A stretch of 64,000 nt of DNA, from assembly GCA_023441805.1 (NCBI GenBank), contig JAEZNO010000025.1, positions 89,823-153,822 on the forward strand, written 5' to 3'. How positions within the stretch are numbered: position 1 is the stretch's first letter; each line of letters begins with the position of its first letter. The notes beneath the pieces are model-generated. The model saw only the letters and a program-made list of their open reading frames with translations. It ran no database searches and was not told the DNA's origin. Shown here piece after piece: positions 1-9,373 of the stretch. The position numbers and the translations under genes were made by a program. The stretch comes from Bacteroidota bacterium. Lineage in GTDB: Bacteria > Bacteroidota > Bacteroidia > Bacteroidales > Lentimicrobiaceae.

Positions 1-2
1 AA

Positions 3-500
3 GCATTGCAAGGCTGGATTTCAGGAGTAACTAAACCTGTTTATGCAGCTAATGTTGAAGGTGGCGGAGGCAAAGTAATATTAATGCCTTCAGGTCACGA
101 TACTCTCAACACAAGCGTTAGCATTGAAGATCATATCTCACCAAGTTATGCAACAGTGAGTACTTGGGATGACAGGAAACTTGCAAATTATGAGGCCTTG
201 GGCCGTGCTTCACGCGAGGAGTTTGATGCAGCAGTCGAAACAATGGATAGGTTTATCGGTCGTAAAGGAGCTTTCTTACCAAAGATTATAATAGTAGATT
301 CGAATGGAAGGCATATCGAAACTACAAACAGAACCAAGCTCCCAAAACTAAAGAAGAATAAGAAATCAGAGTTATTAGGCTATAAACCTTTTGTCGCAGG
401 CATGCCTCTAACTAATCCGGTAGATATCATTGATCAGCTTGAAAGATTATTTGCGAATTCACGATATAATTGTTTCAAAGCTGACAATAAAATATCATGA
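3..500 (+). CDS. C-terminal part of a lysine 2,3-aminomutase (KamA)-family radical SAM protein (5' end outside window)
   Basis: The reading frame is open from the first bases of the window and ends at TGA 498-500, so only the C-terminal ~165 residues are seen. The stretch SGVTKPVYAANVEGGGGK resembles the SG..xPxY/F...GGGGK segment near the C-terminus of KamA-family lysine/glutamate 2,3-aminomutases, which are PLP- and radical-SAM-dependent. The radical SAM CxxxCxxC motif and the PLP lysine lie upstream and are not visible. The Cys-rich zinc-binding tail of clostridial KamA is absent, so this is a divergent family member. A role in amino acid fermentation would fit the acyl-CoA synthetase two genes downstream, but that is inference. 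Confidence 0.55.
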   Translation, partial: ALQGWISGVTKPVYAANVEGGGGKVILMPSGHDTLNTSVSIEDHISPSYATVSTWDDRKLANYEALGRASREEFDAAVETMDRFIGRKGAFLPKIIIVDSNGRHIETTNRTKLPKLKKNKKSELLGYKPFVAGMPLTNPVDIIDQLERLFANSRYNCFKADNKIS

Positions 501-720
501 CAGGGCTATTCTAAAAATCAGGTTGATAAAACCCAATGATGGCCTGCAACGAATTGAAGAGAAAAATAAGGCTGTCATTGAGCTACTGCTATGCGAAGAG
601 GTTCATTAAATGGAAAATAATAGTGGCTCTGTATTAAGAACACATAAAAGTTAGGTTAATACTTTAAGTATAATGAAGGATTTCAAGTAATTACTAATTT
701 AGCAAAATAAAAGAAGAAGA

Positions 721-2448
721 ATGAAGACATACTTTAATGCACTGATAATCACAATTTTGCTTGCCATTACCTACAATGCGGATGCATGTACTAACTACCT
801 CGTAACCAAAGGTGCTTCGGTTGATGGAAGTACCATGATATCTTATGCTGCTGATTCGCACATTCGTTATGGTGAATTGTATTGGCGTCCTGCAACTGAT
901 TGGCCTGAAGGTTCGATGGTTACATTGTATGACCGCGGTACAGCAAAACCATTAGGCAGGATACCACAAGTGCCTCATACATATCAGGTTACAGGTTTTA
1001 TGAATGAGCACCAGGTTGCAATAGGTGAAACAACTTTTGGGGGTAGGGAAGGTCTTGAAGATTCCACTGCCATAGTTGATTATGGCAGTTTAATGTTTCT
1101 TGCACTCCAGCGTGCCGGAACTGCCCGTGAAGCTATTGCTGTTATAGCTGATTTGGTTGAGAAATATGGATATGCAAGCAGTGGCGAGTCCTTCTCTATT
1201 GGTGATCCTAATGAAGTCTGGATCATGGAAATAATTGGTAAGGGAACCAAAATGGTAACCGATAAAAAGACCAAATTACCAGTTAATGCAAATAAAGGAG
1301 CAGTATGGGTAGCTGTTAGAATTCCTGATGGATATATATCAGCACATGCAAATCAGGCTCGTATTAACATTTTCAGACCTGAGAATAAGAAGAATTCTAT
1401 CAGTAGTAAGAATCTAAAACTAATAAACCAACCTGATATTGATTTTATCTATTCGCATGATGTAATCAGCTTTGCTCGCCAAAACGGATGGTTTACAGAT
1501 GATGATACTTCATTCAGTTTTAGTGATGTTTATGCTCCGCTGACATTTGATAATGTACGTTTTTGTGAGATAAGAGTATGGTCAGCATTCAAAGATGTTA
1601 ATCAGGAAATGGCCAAATATTATGATTATGCCAAAGGTGATATAACCAGGGAAAGAATGCCCTTATTCATTAAGCCTGACCGCAAACTGTCACCACAGGA
1701 TTTAATGCAGTTTAAACGTGATTATCTGCAAGGAACCGATTTAGATATGTCACAGGATATTGGAGCAGGACCATTTCACTCTCCTTACCGCTGGAGACCA
1801 CTAACATGGAAATACAATGGAGTAGAATATCTAAATGAAAGAGTAACTGTAACACAGCAAACAGGGTTCTCATTCATAGCCCAAATGCGCAGTTGGATGC
1901 CTGATCACATTGGTGGAATCAACTGGTTTGGTGTTGATGATGCAGGGTCAACTGTCTATGTTCCATTCTATTGTGGGATTACCTCTGTACCCCATACTTT
2001 TGCCGAAGGCAATGGGGATATGCTCACTTATTCTGATGATGCTGCCTTTTGGATCTTCAACAGGGTTGCTCAATTCAAATATCTGTTTTACGATCGTGTA
2101 ATGCCTGATATTGCAAAAGCACAACAGGAATTGGAGAATGGATTTGCCGCTGATATTAAAAGAGTTGATCAGGAAGCACTTGCTATGTATAAAACCAGCC
2201 CTCAAATGGCAAGGGACTATATCACTGAATTTTCACATAAGGCAGCCAATACTACCGTCGAAAGATGGAAAGAGCTTGACAGATTCTTATTAGTCAAATA
2301 CATGGATGGCAATGTGAAGCAAGAAAAGGATGGAAAGTTTTTACGAAACCCATATGGTTATCCTCAGCCTCCTTTACATCCCGGTTATCCTGATTCATGG
2401 AAAGAAGAAGTGATCAAAGCAACCGGCGATAAGCTGATCTATCATTAA
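721..2448 (+). CDS. Secreted dipeptidase, peptidase family C69 (PepD-like)
   Basis: This 575-residue protein begins with a hydrophobic signal segment that ends directly before Cys23 in DACTNYLVTKGAS. That is the family C69 arrangement, an N-terminal nucleophile hydrolase in which processing exposes the catalytic Cys. The following text (DGSTMISYAADSH, GETTFGGREG, SGESFSIGDPNEVWIMEIIG) matches the conserved core of these dipeptidases, and the length is typical. The start follows a purine-rich AAGAAGAAG stretch. The enzyme should act outside the cytoplasm, releasing amino acids from dipeptides. It stands alone, with 220 bp of non-coding DNA upstream and 207 bp before the next gene. Confidence 0.88.
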   Translation: MKTYFNALIITILLAITYNADACTNYLVTKGASVDGSTMISYAADSHIRYGELYWRPATDWPEGSMVTLYDRGTAKPLGRIPQVPHTYQVTGFMNEHQVAIGETTFGGREGLEDSTAIVDYGSLMFLALQRAGTAREAIAVIADLVEKYGYASSGESFSIGDPNEVWIMEIIGKGTKMVTDKKTKLPVNANKGAVWVAVRIPDGYISAHANQARINIFRPENKKNSISSKNLKLINQPDIDFIYSHDVISFARQNGWFTDDDTSFSFSDVYAPLTFDNVRFCEIRVWSAFKDVNQEMAKYYDYAKGDITRERMPLFIKPDRKLSPQDLMQFKRDYLQGTDLDMSQDIGAGPFHSPYRWRPLTWKYNGVEYLNERVTVTQQTGFSFIAQMRSWMPDHIGGINWFGVDDAGSTVYVPFYCGITSVPHTFAEGNGDMLTYSDDAAFWIFNRVAQFKYLFYDRVMPDIAKAQQELENGFAADIKRVDQEALAMYKTSPQMARDYITEFSHKAANTTVERWKELDRFLLVKYMDGNVKQEKDGKFLRNPYGYPQPPLHPGYPDSWKEEVIKATGDKLIYH

Positions 2449-2655
2449 TATCGGGATTAATACCGACATTGATACTGAATCACAAAATTCTGAATTTCGA
2501 ATCTTTAATGACAATTCCTTTCTATCTCTCTTTTAGAGTTATGACAGGCGATTGGTGGACTTTTACCCATAATATGGGGTGAGGGACAATTGAAAATTTT
2601 ATACCTTCGCCTGACATATTACGTATGCAGAATTTTATCTAACTACCACATAATC

Positions 2656-4701
2656 ATGATCAATCAACAGTTAATAAACCCAAAAAGCATTGTTGTTATC
2701 GGAGGTTCAAATGATGTTACAAAGCCGGGAGGCAAAGTACTTAAGAATCTTATTGACCATAAGTTCCAGGGACAAATTTATGTAACCAATCCAAAAGAAA
2801 CAGAGGTACAGGGCATTAGATGTTACCAAGACCCGTCACAATTGCCTGATGTAGATTTGGCCATCTTAGCAATTGCTGCCAAATATTGTCCTGCAACGGT
2901 TGAAATTCTTGCTCATACTAAGAAAACAAGGGCATTCATTATATTCTCAGCTGGATTTCATGAAGAAAGTGAAGAGGGAGCACTCCTTGAAAAGCAAATA
3001 GTTGATACCATTAACAGTGTAGGAGGATGCCTTATCGGACCTAACTGCATTGGAATGATGAACCATAATCATACGTCTGTTTTTAGTTTACCTATTCCAA
3101 GGATGGAACCTCAGGGTGTTGATTTCATTTCAGGCTCGGGTGCTACTGCAGTATTTATTATGGAATCAGGTATGTCGAACGGATTATCGTTTAGCAGTGT
3201 CTATTCGGTAGGAAATAGTGCCCAAATGGGAGTAGAAGATGTGCTGCAATATTTGGACGAGACTTACGATCCTGCCACTAGTTCAAAGGTTAAACTTCTG
3301 TATGTCGAAAGTATCACAAAACCACAGTTGCTACTGAAGCATGCCTCTTCATTGATTAACAAAGGGTGTTTTATTGCAGCGATAAAATCAGGAAGTTCAT
3401 CAGCAGGTAGCCGGGCAGCTTCTTCTCATACCGGGGCTCTGGCTAGTAGTGATACTGCAGTTGATGCTCTTTTCAGAAAAGCCGGGATTGTCAGGTGCTA
3501 CGGACGCGAGGAGTTGGTAACAGTAGCTGCTATCTTTATGCATAAACGACTTGAGGGAAAGAGAATTGCTATTATTACTCATGCCGGCGGACCTGCAGTA
3601 ATGCTTACAGATGCATTATCAAATAATGGTTTTGAAATTCCTCATCTGAGTAGTCCTGAATTGTTGTCAAAGCTTTATCCTGGATCATCAGTTGCAAACC
3701 CGATAGATTTCCTTGCAACAGGAACAGCCGAGCAATTGGGCGAGATTATTGAATATTGTGATAAGAAATTTGACAATATTGACGGGATGGCCGTAATCTT
3801 CGGCAGTCCGGGTTTATTCGAGAATTGGGATGTTTACGACCTCTTGCACGAAAAAATGAAAACGAGTCATAAACCTATCTTCCCTATACTTCCATCTATC
3901 ATAAATGTTAAAGATGAGATTCAACACTTTATTAATAAGGGAAGGATTAACTTTCCTGACGAAGTGGTTTTTGGTAATGCCTTAGGAAGAATCTACAATA
4001 CAAACAAACCTGCCAGAGAGGAAGTACTGCCATCAACTGATACGGCCACCATAAGGCAGATAATTGACAATTCAGAAAATGGATATCTTTCACCCGATAA
4101 GGTTCAAATTCTTCTTGATGCTGCCGGTATTCCCCGTGCAGGTGAAGCAATAGTGAATTCATCGGAGGAAGCTCTAAGTGCTGCAAAACGACTTGGTTTC
4201 CCGTTAGTAATGAAAGTTGTAGGTCCTGTCCATAAATCAGATGTTGGCGGGGTTGTTCTTAATGTCAAGGATGAAGCGACAGTTGTTGAAGAATTTAATA
4301 GGATGATTAAGATAATGGATACTACAGCTATTCTCATGCAGCCGATGCTATCCGGAAATCAGATCTTCGCCGGTGCTAAAAAGGAAGGAGTATTCGGCCA
4401 TATGATCCTGTGTGGATTGGGTGGTATCTTCATTGAAGTTCTTAAAGATGTACAGGCTTCTCTTGCTCCTGTTTCTTCGGTAGAAGCGTTAGAAATGATC
4501 AAATCATTAAAGTCATACAAGATTATCGAAGGTATACGTGGACAAGAAGGTGTGAATATTGGTGCCTTTGTTGATTCAATAGTCCGACTTTCAGCATTAT
4601 GCGTTGCTGCTCCTGAAATTGCTGAGATGGATATAAATCCTTTGCTCGGAAATAGTAAGGGTGTTATTGCAGTAGATGCAAGAATCAGAATTGAGAAATA
4701 A
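2656..4701 (+). CDS. Acetate/acyl-CoA synthetase, ADP-forming, fused alpha-beta chain
   Basis: The protein converts acyl-CoA, ADP and phosphate to the free acid, CoA and ATP, giving substrate-level phosphorylation during amino acid fermentation. Residues ~8-100 form a CoA-binding Rossmann domain (SIVVIGGSNDVTKPGGKV). The next two domains resemble succinyl-CoA ligase and contain SSHTGALASSDTA, whose His258 is the expected phospho-carrier. The last ~210 residues are an ATP-grasp domain (GFPLVMKVVGPVHKSDVGGV, then AEMDINPLLG). The ~681-residue length is normal for fused alpha-beta enzymes. I chose ATG 2656 rather than the TTG at 2590, because family proteins begin just before the Rossmann strand and the extra 22 residues look non-coding. 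A strong hairpin terminator follows. Confidence 0.88.
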   Translation: MINQQLINPKSIVVIGGSNDVTKPGGKVLKNLIDHKFQGQIYVTNPKETEVQGIRCYQDPSQLPDVDLAILAIAAKYCPATVEILAHTKKTRAFIIFSAGFHEESEEGALLEKQIVDTINSVGGCLIGPNCIGMMNHNHTSVFSLPIPRMEPQGVDFISGSGATAVFIMESGMSNGLSFSSVYSVGNSAQMGVEDVLQYLDETYDPATSSKVKLLYVESITKPQLLLKHASSLINKGCFIAAIKSGSSSAGSRAASSHTGALASSDTAVDALFRKAGIVRCYGREELVTVAAIFMHKRLEGKRIAIITHAGGPAVMLTDALSNNGFEIPHLSSPELLSKLYPGSSVANPIDFLATGTAEQLGEIIEYCDKKFDNIDGMAVIFGSPGLFENWDVYDLLHEKMKTSHKPIFPILPSIINVKDEIQHFINKGRINFPDEVVFGNALGRIYNTNKPAREEVLPSTDTATIRQIIDNSENGYLSPDKVQILLDAAGIPRAGEAIVNSSEEALSAAKRLGFPLVMKVVGPVHKSDVGGVVLNVKDEATVVEEFNRMIKIMDTTAILMQPMLSGNQIFAGAKKEGVFGHMILCGLGGIFIEVLKDVQASLAPVSSVEALEMIKSLKSYKIIEGIRGQEGVNIGAFVDSIVRLSALCVAAPEIAEMDINPLLGNSKGVIAVDARIRIEK

Positions 4702-4724
4702 AATGTTTGGGATATATTAAATAC

Positions 4725-4754
4725 AAAAAGAGGCGGTGAAAACCGCCTCTTTTT
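4725..4754. terminator. Bidirectional intrinsic terminator
   Basis: A perfect 13-bp inverted repeat with a GAAA tetraloop is flanked by A5 and T5. It sits between two convergent genes (stops at 4701 and 4758) and can serve both strands. Confidence 0.92.
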
Positions 4755-4757
4755 ACT

Positions 4758-6626
4758 TTAATCTTCATACATTACTGAAATTGCGACTACCCCGGGTCCT
4801 GCATTTACACCCAATACAGGTGATGCATCGTTTATAAAGAGAGGGTCCATTCCTGTAAGTTGCTTCATCTCTGTTTTGTACCAGTTCGCTGTAGATATAT
4901 TCCGTGCATGCGATATCGCATAACCCCAGATTTTCCTCTTCAAGCTCGTTTTTCTTATACTTTCAAGGATGAGCTTGCAGCTTGCTTTTTCGGTAAACGG
5001 TTTGCCAAAGGTCTCAGTGCGGCCTTCGTCATTGACTGTTACAACAGGTTTAATGTTAAGCAGTGAGCCTAATAATCCTTTTGCATAACTCAGTCTCCCG
5101 CTCTTGACCATATACTTAATTGTCTTTGAAGATACAAACATCTTTGTATTCAACGACCATTGTGGAATATTGGTAAGCAGTTCTTTTTTTGACATTCCTT
5201 TCTCCATTTCCATTGCAGCTCTAAGCACAACTAATCCTAATCCACTGGATAATCTCTTTGAATTAAAGATATTGATGTCCTTACCTGTGTGTTCTGAAAC
5301 TGTATGTGCAGCTTTAGTACTATTTGAGAAAGTACCGCTCATGGCACCGCTTATATGGATACCAATGATTGATTTATAATGAGTTGAGAGAAAAGAATAC
5401 CGATTAAAGAATTCTTTGTATGGTGGTTGGGCAGTACTTGGGTAGATACCTTCAGTATCAAGCATCTTATAAAACTGTGAAGGTAAAATGGTCATCCTGT
5501 CAAGGAAATACGTATCACCAAAATGTACACTCAATGGTACTACCTGAATTTTATACTTTTCAATCAAATTCTGTGGCAGGTCGCATGTAGAGTCGGTCAC
5601 TAATGCAATATCAAGACCTGTGGATGATGCTATATCGTTTTGCATCACCATATCATCCACTTTCTGGAACGTTATATTCCCGAATTTATGAAGGACCTTC
5701 ATTACTTTTGACGGGTGATCAGTATGTATATGGACCCTCATTTTCTTCGATGAACCGGCAACTACCATTGAATCGCCCATATGAGCAATAGAAGTACGAA
5801 CAGTTGTAAGATCGGTCTTTTTCTTTTCGTCGACTGAAAGCATTGCTTCAGTACAATATCTGAAGGTTATTACATCATGTGATACCACTTCTGAATCAGC
5901 CAATACAATAGTATTCCTTCCGGTGATCATTTTCTTGAGCTCACCTGTCTTCACAAATTCAACAATTCCCTGAAGAAATACAACGAATCCCTTAGCGCCT
6001 GCATCGACTACCTTTGACTTGGCAAGAATTTCAAGCTTCTCAGTAGTGGCGTTGAGCGATTCAACCGCTTTTTGATAAGCAAGAGCAAGCAGTTCAATGA
6101 AGTCCTTAATTGTGTCTTTTAGGATGTAGACAAATTCAGCCCATTCACGAATAACAGTAATCATTGTACCTTCAATGGGATTAGCAATAGCCTCATAAGC
6201 ATAGGTTACTGCCTGCCGAATTGATTCGGCGAAGGTCTCTACACTGATCATTTCATGTTTCTGGAGTTCATTGCTAAATCCATAGACAAATTGAGCGAAT
6301 ATAATGCCTGAATTACCACGGGCACCTGTAAGTGCTGCATCTGCAAGAGCAGCGGCTGTAACTCTAAGGTCGGAAGTAGGGATTGGTGTATCAACGATTG
6401 ACCTCATTGTAGAGGCCAGATTAGTGCCGGTATCAGCATCAGCCACAGGAAATACATTGATTTTATTTATCTGTACCTGATTTTCAAAGATCTTTTGTGC
6501 ACCTGCTAAAAAACTATAATACAATGTTTTTCCGTCAAGTTGCGTTATTGTCTTTTGTTCTGAATTCAATGTTCGATTATTTAGTAACAAATTTAAAAAT
6601 GAATGAGTCTTAAAGAGAAAAACCAT
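4758..6626 (-). CDS. DAK2 kinase domain fused to a DegV (fatty-acid-binding) domain
   Basis: The N-terminal half (residues ~30-235) is a DAK2 ATP-binding domain with the metal/phosphate motif ADADTGTN (63-70) and GARGNSG. The C-terminal half (from about residue 345, DIALVTDSTCDLP) is a complete DegV/EDD fold ending with NAGPGVVAISVMYED. In Gram-positive bacteria these are separate proteins, the fatty acid kinase FakA and its acyl-carrying partner FakB. The fusion suggests kinase and lipid carrier in one chain, acting on fatty acids for phospholipid synthesis (inference). A linker domain lies between them. The start at 6626 is the only ATG before the conserved core. A TAnnTTTG element lies ~30 bp upstream. 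Confidence 0.85.
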   Translation of the reverse strand: MVFLFKTHSFLNLLLNNRTLNSEQKTITQLDGKTLYYSFLAGAQKIFENQVQINKINVFPVADADTGTNLASTMRSIVDTPIPTSDLRVTAAALADAALTGARGNSGIIFAQFVYGFSNELQKHEMISVETFAESIRQAVTYAYEAIANPIEGTMITVIREWAEFVYILKDTIKDFIELLALAYQKAVESLNATTEKLEILAKSKVVDAGAKGFVVFLQGIVEFVKTGELKKMITGRNTIVLADSEVVSHDVITFRYCTEAMLSVDEKKKTDLTTVRTSIAHMGDSMVVAGSSKKMRVHIHTDHPSKVMKVLHKFGNITFQKVDDMVMQNDIASSTGLDIALVTDSTCDLPQNLIEKYKIQVVPLSVHFGDTYFLDRMTILPSQFYKMLDTEGIYPSTAQPPYKEFFNRYSFLSTHYKSIIGIHISGAMSGTFSNSTKAAHTVSEHTGKDINIFNSKRLSSGLGLVVLRAAMEMEKGMSKKELLTNIPQWSLNTKMFVSSKTIKYMVKSGRLSYAKGLLGSLLNIKPVVTVNDEGRTETFGKPFTEKASCKLILESIRKTSLKRKIWGYAISHARNISTANWYKTEMKQLTGMDPLFINDASPVLGVNAGPGVVAISVMYED

Positions 6627-6656
6627 TCATCTGGTCTTGGCATCAAAACGAGTGAA

Positions 6657-6664
6657 CAAAGATA
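6657..6664 (-). promoter_or_regulatory. -7 promoter element (TATCTTTG) of the DAK2-DegV gene
   Basis: On the minus strand the sequence reads TATCTTTG and matches the Bacteroidota -7 consensus TAnnTTTG. It lies 30 bp before the start codon. No clear -33 TTG at 19-21 bp spacing. Confidence 0.5.
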
Positions 6665-6718
6665 CTCGGATTAGAATTAAAATAAGCTTAAAATTCAAAT
6701 ATACAGATAACTTGATAT

Positions 6719-7225
6719 TTACTTGACTCTCTGAAAGTTAGACAGCTTACCTTTTTTGATTATTTTATTTAGGTCCTCAACGAGGTTATTAAAATCGCCT
6801 CTTTTTCCACAAAAATAAATTTCAGTAAAGGGATCAGTATCATGCAACATATTCATGATTTCAGCCTGAGATGGGGTATTTGGTAATCTGCTGTACTCAT
6901 AGTATGTCCATTTGGTGAATGCTGAGAGTTCATTGATACCTCTTCTGTCAAGTAAATAACCGTCTTCCAGTTGAACCGGCAAAGCAAGGTCACCTGCATA
7001 AAAGACGTCACCTGGAGCAGGGTATGAGCTGAGACTTTTTCTGTCCTGTGTCATGTTAACAGGTACATGCAGGAAGTAATCAGCCTTTGTTTTGTAAATA
7101 ATGACCGGTGCATTCGCCAAAGCAGGATTACTTGTTGTAAGTGCGGTCGGCTTACTTGATTTGCAGGATGAAAGCATGAATAGTATTGATGCGATCAATA
7201 ATGTGAAAATGAGATTACTTTTCAT
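6719..7225 (-). CDS. Hypothetical lipoprotein
   Basis: The 168-residue product has an N-terminal hydrophobic segment and a lipobox (FMLSSC, lipidated Cys21), so it should be a membrane-anchored periplasmic or surface lipoprotein. The mature part contains no motif I recognise. The central segment (YPAPGDVFYAGDLALPVQLE) and the C-terminal DTDPFTEIYFCGKRGD look like a compact globular domain. A -7 element lies 27 bp upstream of the ATG, so the gene has its own promoter. No function can be assigned. Confidence 0.75.
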   Translation of the reverse strand: MKSNLIFTLLIASILFMLSSCKSSKPTALTTSNPALANAPVIIYKTKADYFLHVPVNMTQDRKSLSSYPAPGDVFYAGDLALPVQLEDGYLLDRRGINELSAFTKWTYYEYSRLPNTPSQAEIMNMLHDTDPFTEIYFCGKRGDFNNLVEDLNKIIKKGKLSNFQRVK

Positions 7226-7251
7226 CTGTTGTGTTAATTAACTATGATTGA

Positions 7252-7259
7252 CAAAGATA
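7252..7259 (-). promoter_or_regulatory. -7 promoter element (TATCTTTG) of the lipoprotein gene
   Basis: Minus-strand TATCTTTG matches TAnnTTTG and lies 27 bp before the ATG at 7225. Confidence 0.5.
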
Positions 7260-7365
7260 AGAAAGGATATTTATTGTAATATACTGTTCTGATAAATACT
7301 TTGGTATGAATGTTGATGATACAAAAAAGTAAGTTTTTTTTCTTTTGCAAAAGCAAAAATGACAT

Positions 7366-7373
7366 TAATTTTG
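7366..7373 (+). promoter_or_regulatory. Promoter of the DUF1573 gene (-33 TTTG, -7 TAATTTTG)
   Basis: TAATTTTG matches the Bacteroidota -7 consensus. A TTTG at 7344-7347 stands 18 bp upstream as the -33 element. The start codon is 51 bp downstream. Confidence 0.6.
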
Positions 7374-7424
7374 TTCCTAACAATAATTATGTGCAATTAC
7401 GGTAAAATTTAAAATTATACAAAA

Positions 7425-7916
7425 ATGAAAAAATCGATCACATTACTTGCATTTCTTTTGTTTTCAATGACCTTTGTATTTGCACAGGAAGCAGCAACTA
7501 AGGCCAATGCTGCTAAACCTGAAGTTGCTGTTGACAATCCAAATGCAGCAGATATCTCATTTTCAAAAACAACTCACGATTACGGAACTATCTTCGTTGG
7601 TGGGGATGGAAATTGCGAATTCGAATTTACCAATACAGGTAAAGAGCCTCTTATCCTTTCAAGTGTAAGGTCATCGTGTGGTTGTACTGTTCCAAGCTGG
7701 CCTCGTGAACCTATTCTCCCGGGTAAGAAAGAAGTAATTAAGGTTAAGTATGATACCGGAAGGTTAGGTGCAATTAACAAGACTATCACAGTTATGTCAA
7801 ATGCAAAGACTTCACCGGTGGTTTTGAAAATCACAGGTAATGTTGTTAAGAAAGCAGAAGAAAACACTGTTCCTGAGAAGAGTCTTAGCTCCGGTGCAGC
7901 CCCAACCGCTAAGTAA
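7425..7916 (+). CDS. Secreted DUF1573-domain protein
   Basis: The 163-residue product has a clear signal peptide ending near FVFAQEA. One DUF1573 domain follows at residues ~45-140. It has an immunoglobulin-like beta-sandwich pattern (THDYGTIFVGG, FEFTNTGKEPL) and the family signature SSCGCTVPSWPREPILPG with its CGC pair. Such small exported proteins are abundant in Bacteroidota and their function is not established. The C-terminal tail is Ala/Ser/Pro-rich and probably disordered. The gene is monocistronic, with its own promoter and a terminator 26 bp after the stop. Confidence 0.85.
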   Translation: MKKSITLLAFLLFSMTFVFAQEAATKANAAKPEVAVDNPNAADISFSKTTHDYGTIFVGGDGNCEFEFTNTGKEPLILSSVRSSCGCTVPSWPREPILPGKKEVIKVKYDTGRLGAINKTITVMSNAKTSPVVLKITGNVVKKAEENTVPEKSLSSGAAPTAK

Positions 7917-7941
7917 TTTTAAATTTTCGAAAAAATGCATT

Positions 7942-7974
7942 AAGCTGTCCGTTCAATCGGGCAGCTTTTTTTTT
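7942..7974 (+). terminator. Intrinsic terminator after the DUF1573 gene
   Basis: A 10-bp stem with one G-U pair (7942-7951 with 7958-7967) and a TTCAAT loop is followed by a run of T. Confidence 0.85.
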
Positions 7975-8045
7975 GGTGTTGATTGATGAAAGGTTATAGC
8001 TGAATTTTATCAGGTTAAATATTTTCTTTAACAAGGAATAAGTCC

Positions 8046-8053
8046 TAATTTTG
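8046..8053 (+). promoter_or_regulatory. -7 promoter element (TAATTTTG) of the aminotransferase gene
   Basis: Exact TAnnTTTG match 25 bp before the ATG at 8079. The -33 element is unclear. Confidence 0.5.
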
Positions 8054-8078
8054 CCCAACAATATTAAAATTTACTGTA

Positions 8079-9284
8079 ATGCCCCAGATCTCAGAACGCG
8101 GTACAAAAATGCCCGCATCACCAATTCGTAAGTTAGTTCCCTTTGCTGAAGCAGCTAAGAAGAAAGGGATTAAAGTTTATCATCTGAACATCGGTCAACC
8201 CGATATTCCAACACCTGAAGTTGCCTTAAATGCAGTCAGGAATTACAAACAAAATGTTATTGAATATAGTCATTCGGCCGGAAATGAAAGTTACCGTCGC
8301 AAACTTGCTGAATACTATAACAGAATAGGGATAAATGTTGATTGTAATGATATTATCATTACTACTGGTGGTTCAGAAGCTATCTCCTTTGCCTTAAAAG
8401 TTTGTTTAAATCCGGGTGACGAAGTAATCATTCCGCAACCTTTTTATACAAATTACAACGCTTTTGCACTAGATGCAGGGGTTAACATCATACCTATCAA
8501 CTCGGATATCAAATCCGGCTTCGCTCTACCGGCTATTAGCGAATTTGAAAAGTCAATCACACCCAATACTAAGGCTATTATGGTGTGTAATCCTAATAAC
8601 CCTACAGGTTACCTTTACAGCAAGGAAGAATTACTCGCTCTTAGGGAAATCGTTCTTAAATACAACCTTTTCCTCTTTGCCGATGAGGTTTACCGCGAGT
8701 TTTGTTATGATGGCATAGAGCACTTTAGTGTTATGCAACTCGAAGGATTAGAGCAACATGCCGTATTGTTAGATTCAGTTTCCAAGCGTTATAGTGAATG
8801 CGGTGTTCGTATAGGTGCCTTAGTATCAAAAAATAAGCAAATCATTGGTGCTGCCCTTAAATATGCTCAGTCACGTTTGAGCCCGCCATCACTTGGACAG
8901 GTCATTGGTGAAGCATCTCTGGATACTCCGGTTGAATATTTCAAGGAAGTTTATGACGAATATATTGCCCGGCGTAATTTTGTTATTGAAGCACTTAATC
9001 AAATACCGGGAGTATATGCACCGATGCCTAAAGGAGCTTTCTATTCAGTCATTAGTTTGCCGGTTGAAGATGCTGACCATTTCTGCCAGTGGCTTCTTGA
9101 AGAGTTCAATTATAATATGCAAACTGTAATGCTGGCTCCGGCTTCAGGTTTCTATGCAACTCAGGGGTTAGGTAAAAATGAAGCACGAATAGCTTATGTA
9201 CTTAAACTGGATGATCTTCGTAATGCAGTACGGTGTCTGGAGGAAGCACTGAAAGTATATCCACATACGATTAAGACAGCTTGA
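8079..9284 (+). CDS. Class I/II PLP-dependent aminotransferase (aspartate aminotransferase-like)
   Basis: The 401-residue length and the motif series fit fold-type I aminotransferases of the aspartate/aromatic subgroup. Visible motifs are the substrate-gating LNIGQPDIPTP, TTGGSEAISFAL for the cofactor phosphate, NPNNPTG (171-177), ADEVYREF (Asp202 pairing with the PLP ring nitrogen) and SVSKRYSECGVRIG with the Schiff-base Lys236. The C-terminal Arg region (KNEARIAYVL) should bind the substrate carboxylate. It moves amino groups between amino acids and 2-oxoglutarate, but the amino acid cannot be told from sequence alone. The gene is flanked by its own promoter element and terminator. Confidence 0.88.
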   Translation: MPQISERGTKMPASPIRKLVPFAEAAKKKGIKVYHLNIGQPDIPTPEVALNAVRNYKQNVIEYSHSAGNESYRRKLAEYYNRIGINVDCNDIIITTGGSEAISFALKVCLNPGDEVIIPQPFYTNYNAFALDAGVNIIPINSDIKSGFALPAISEFEKSITPNTKAIMVCNPNNPTGYLYSKEELLALREIVLKYNLFLFADEVYREFCYDGIEHFSVMQLEGLEQHAVLLDSVSKRYSECGVRIGALVSKNKQIIGAALKYAQSRLSPPSLGQVIGEASLDTPVEYFKEVYDEYIARRNFVIEALNQIPGVYAPMPKGAFYSVISLPVEDADHFCQWLLEEFNYNMQTVMLAPASGFYATQGLGKNEARIAYVLKLDDLRNAVRCLEEALKVYPHTIKTA

Positions 9285-9317
9285 TATTATTTAGCAATAT
9301 AAATCTGTTAATTAAAG

Positions 9318-9352
9318 AAAAAGCATCCGTGATTCATCACGGATGCTTTTTC
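9318..9352 (+). terminator. Intrinsic terminator after the aminotransferase gene
   Basis: A perfect 15-bp inverted repeat with a TTCA loop ends in T5. The flanking A5 would also let it work leftward. Confidence 0.9.
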
Positions 9353-9373
9353 TTTGATGATATTGCGACTTAG

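Noticed and set aside
2590..2655. 22-residue extension of the acyl-CoA synthetase from a TTG
   Set aside because: The conserved Rossmann strand starts ten residues after ATG 2656, and the extension has no family resemblance.
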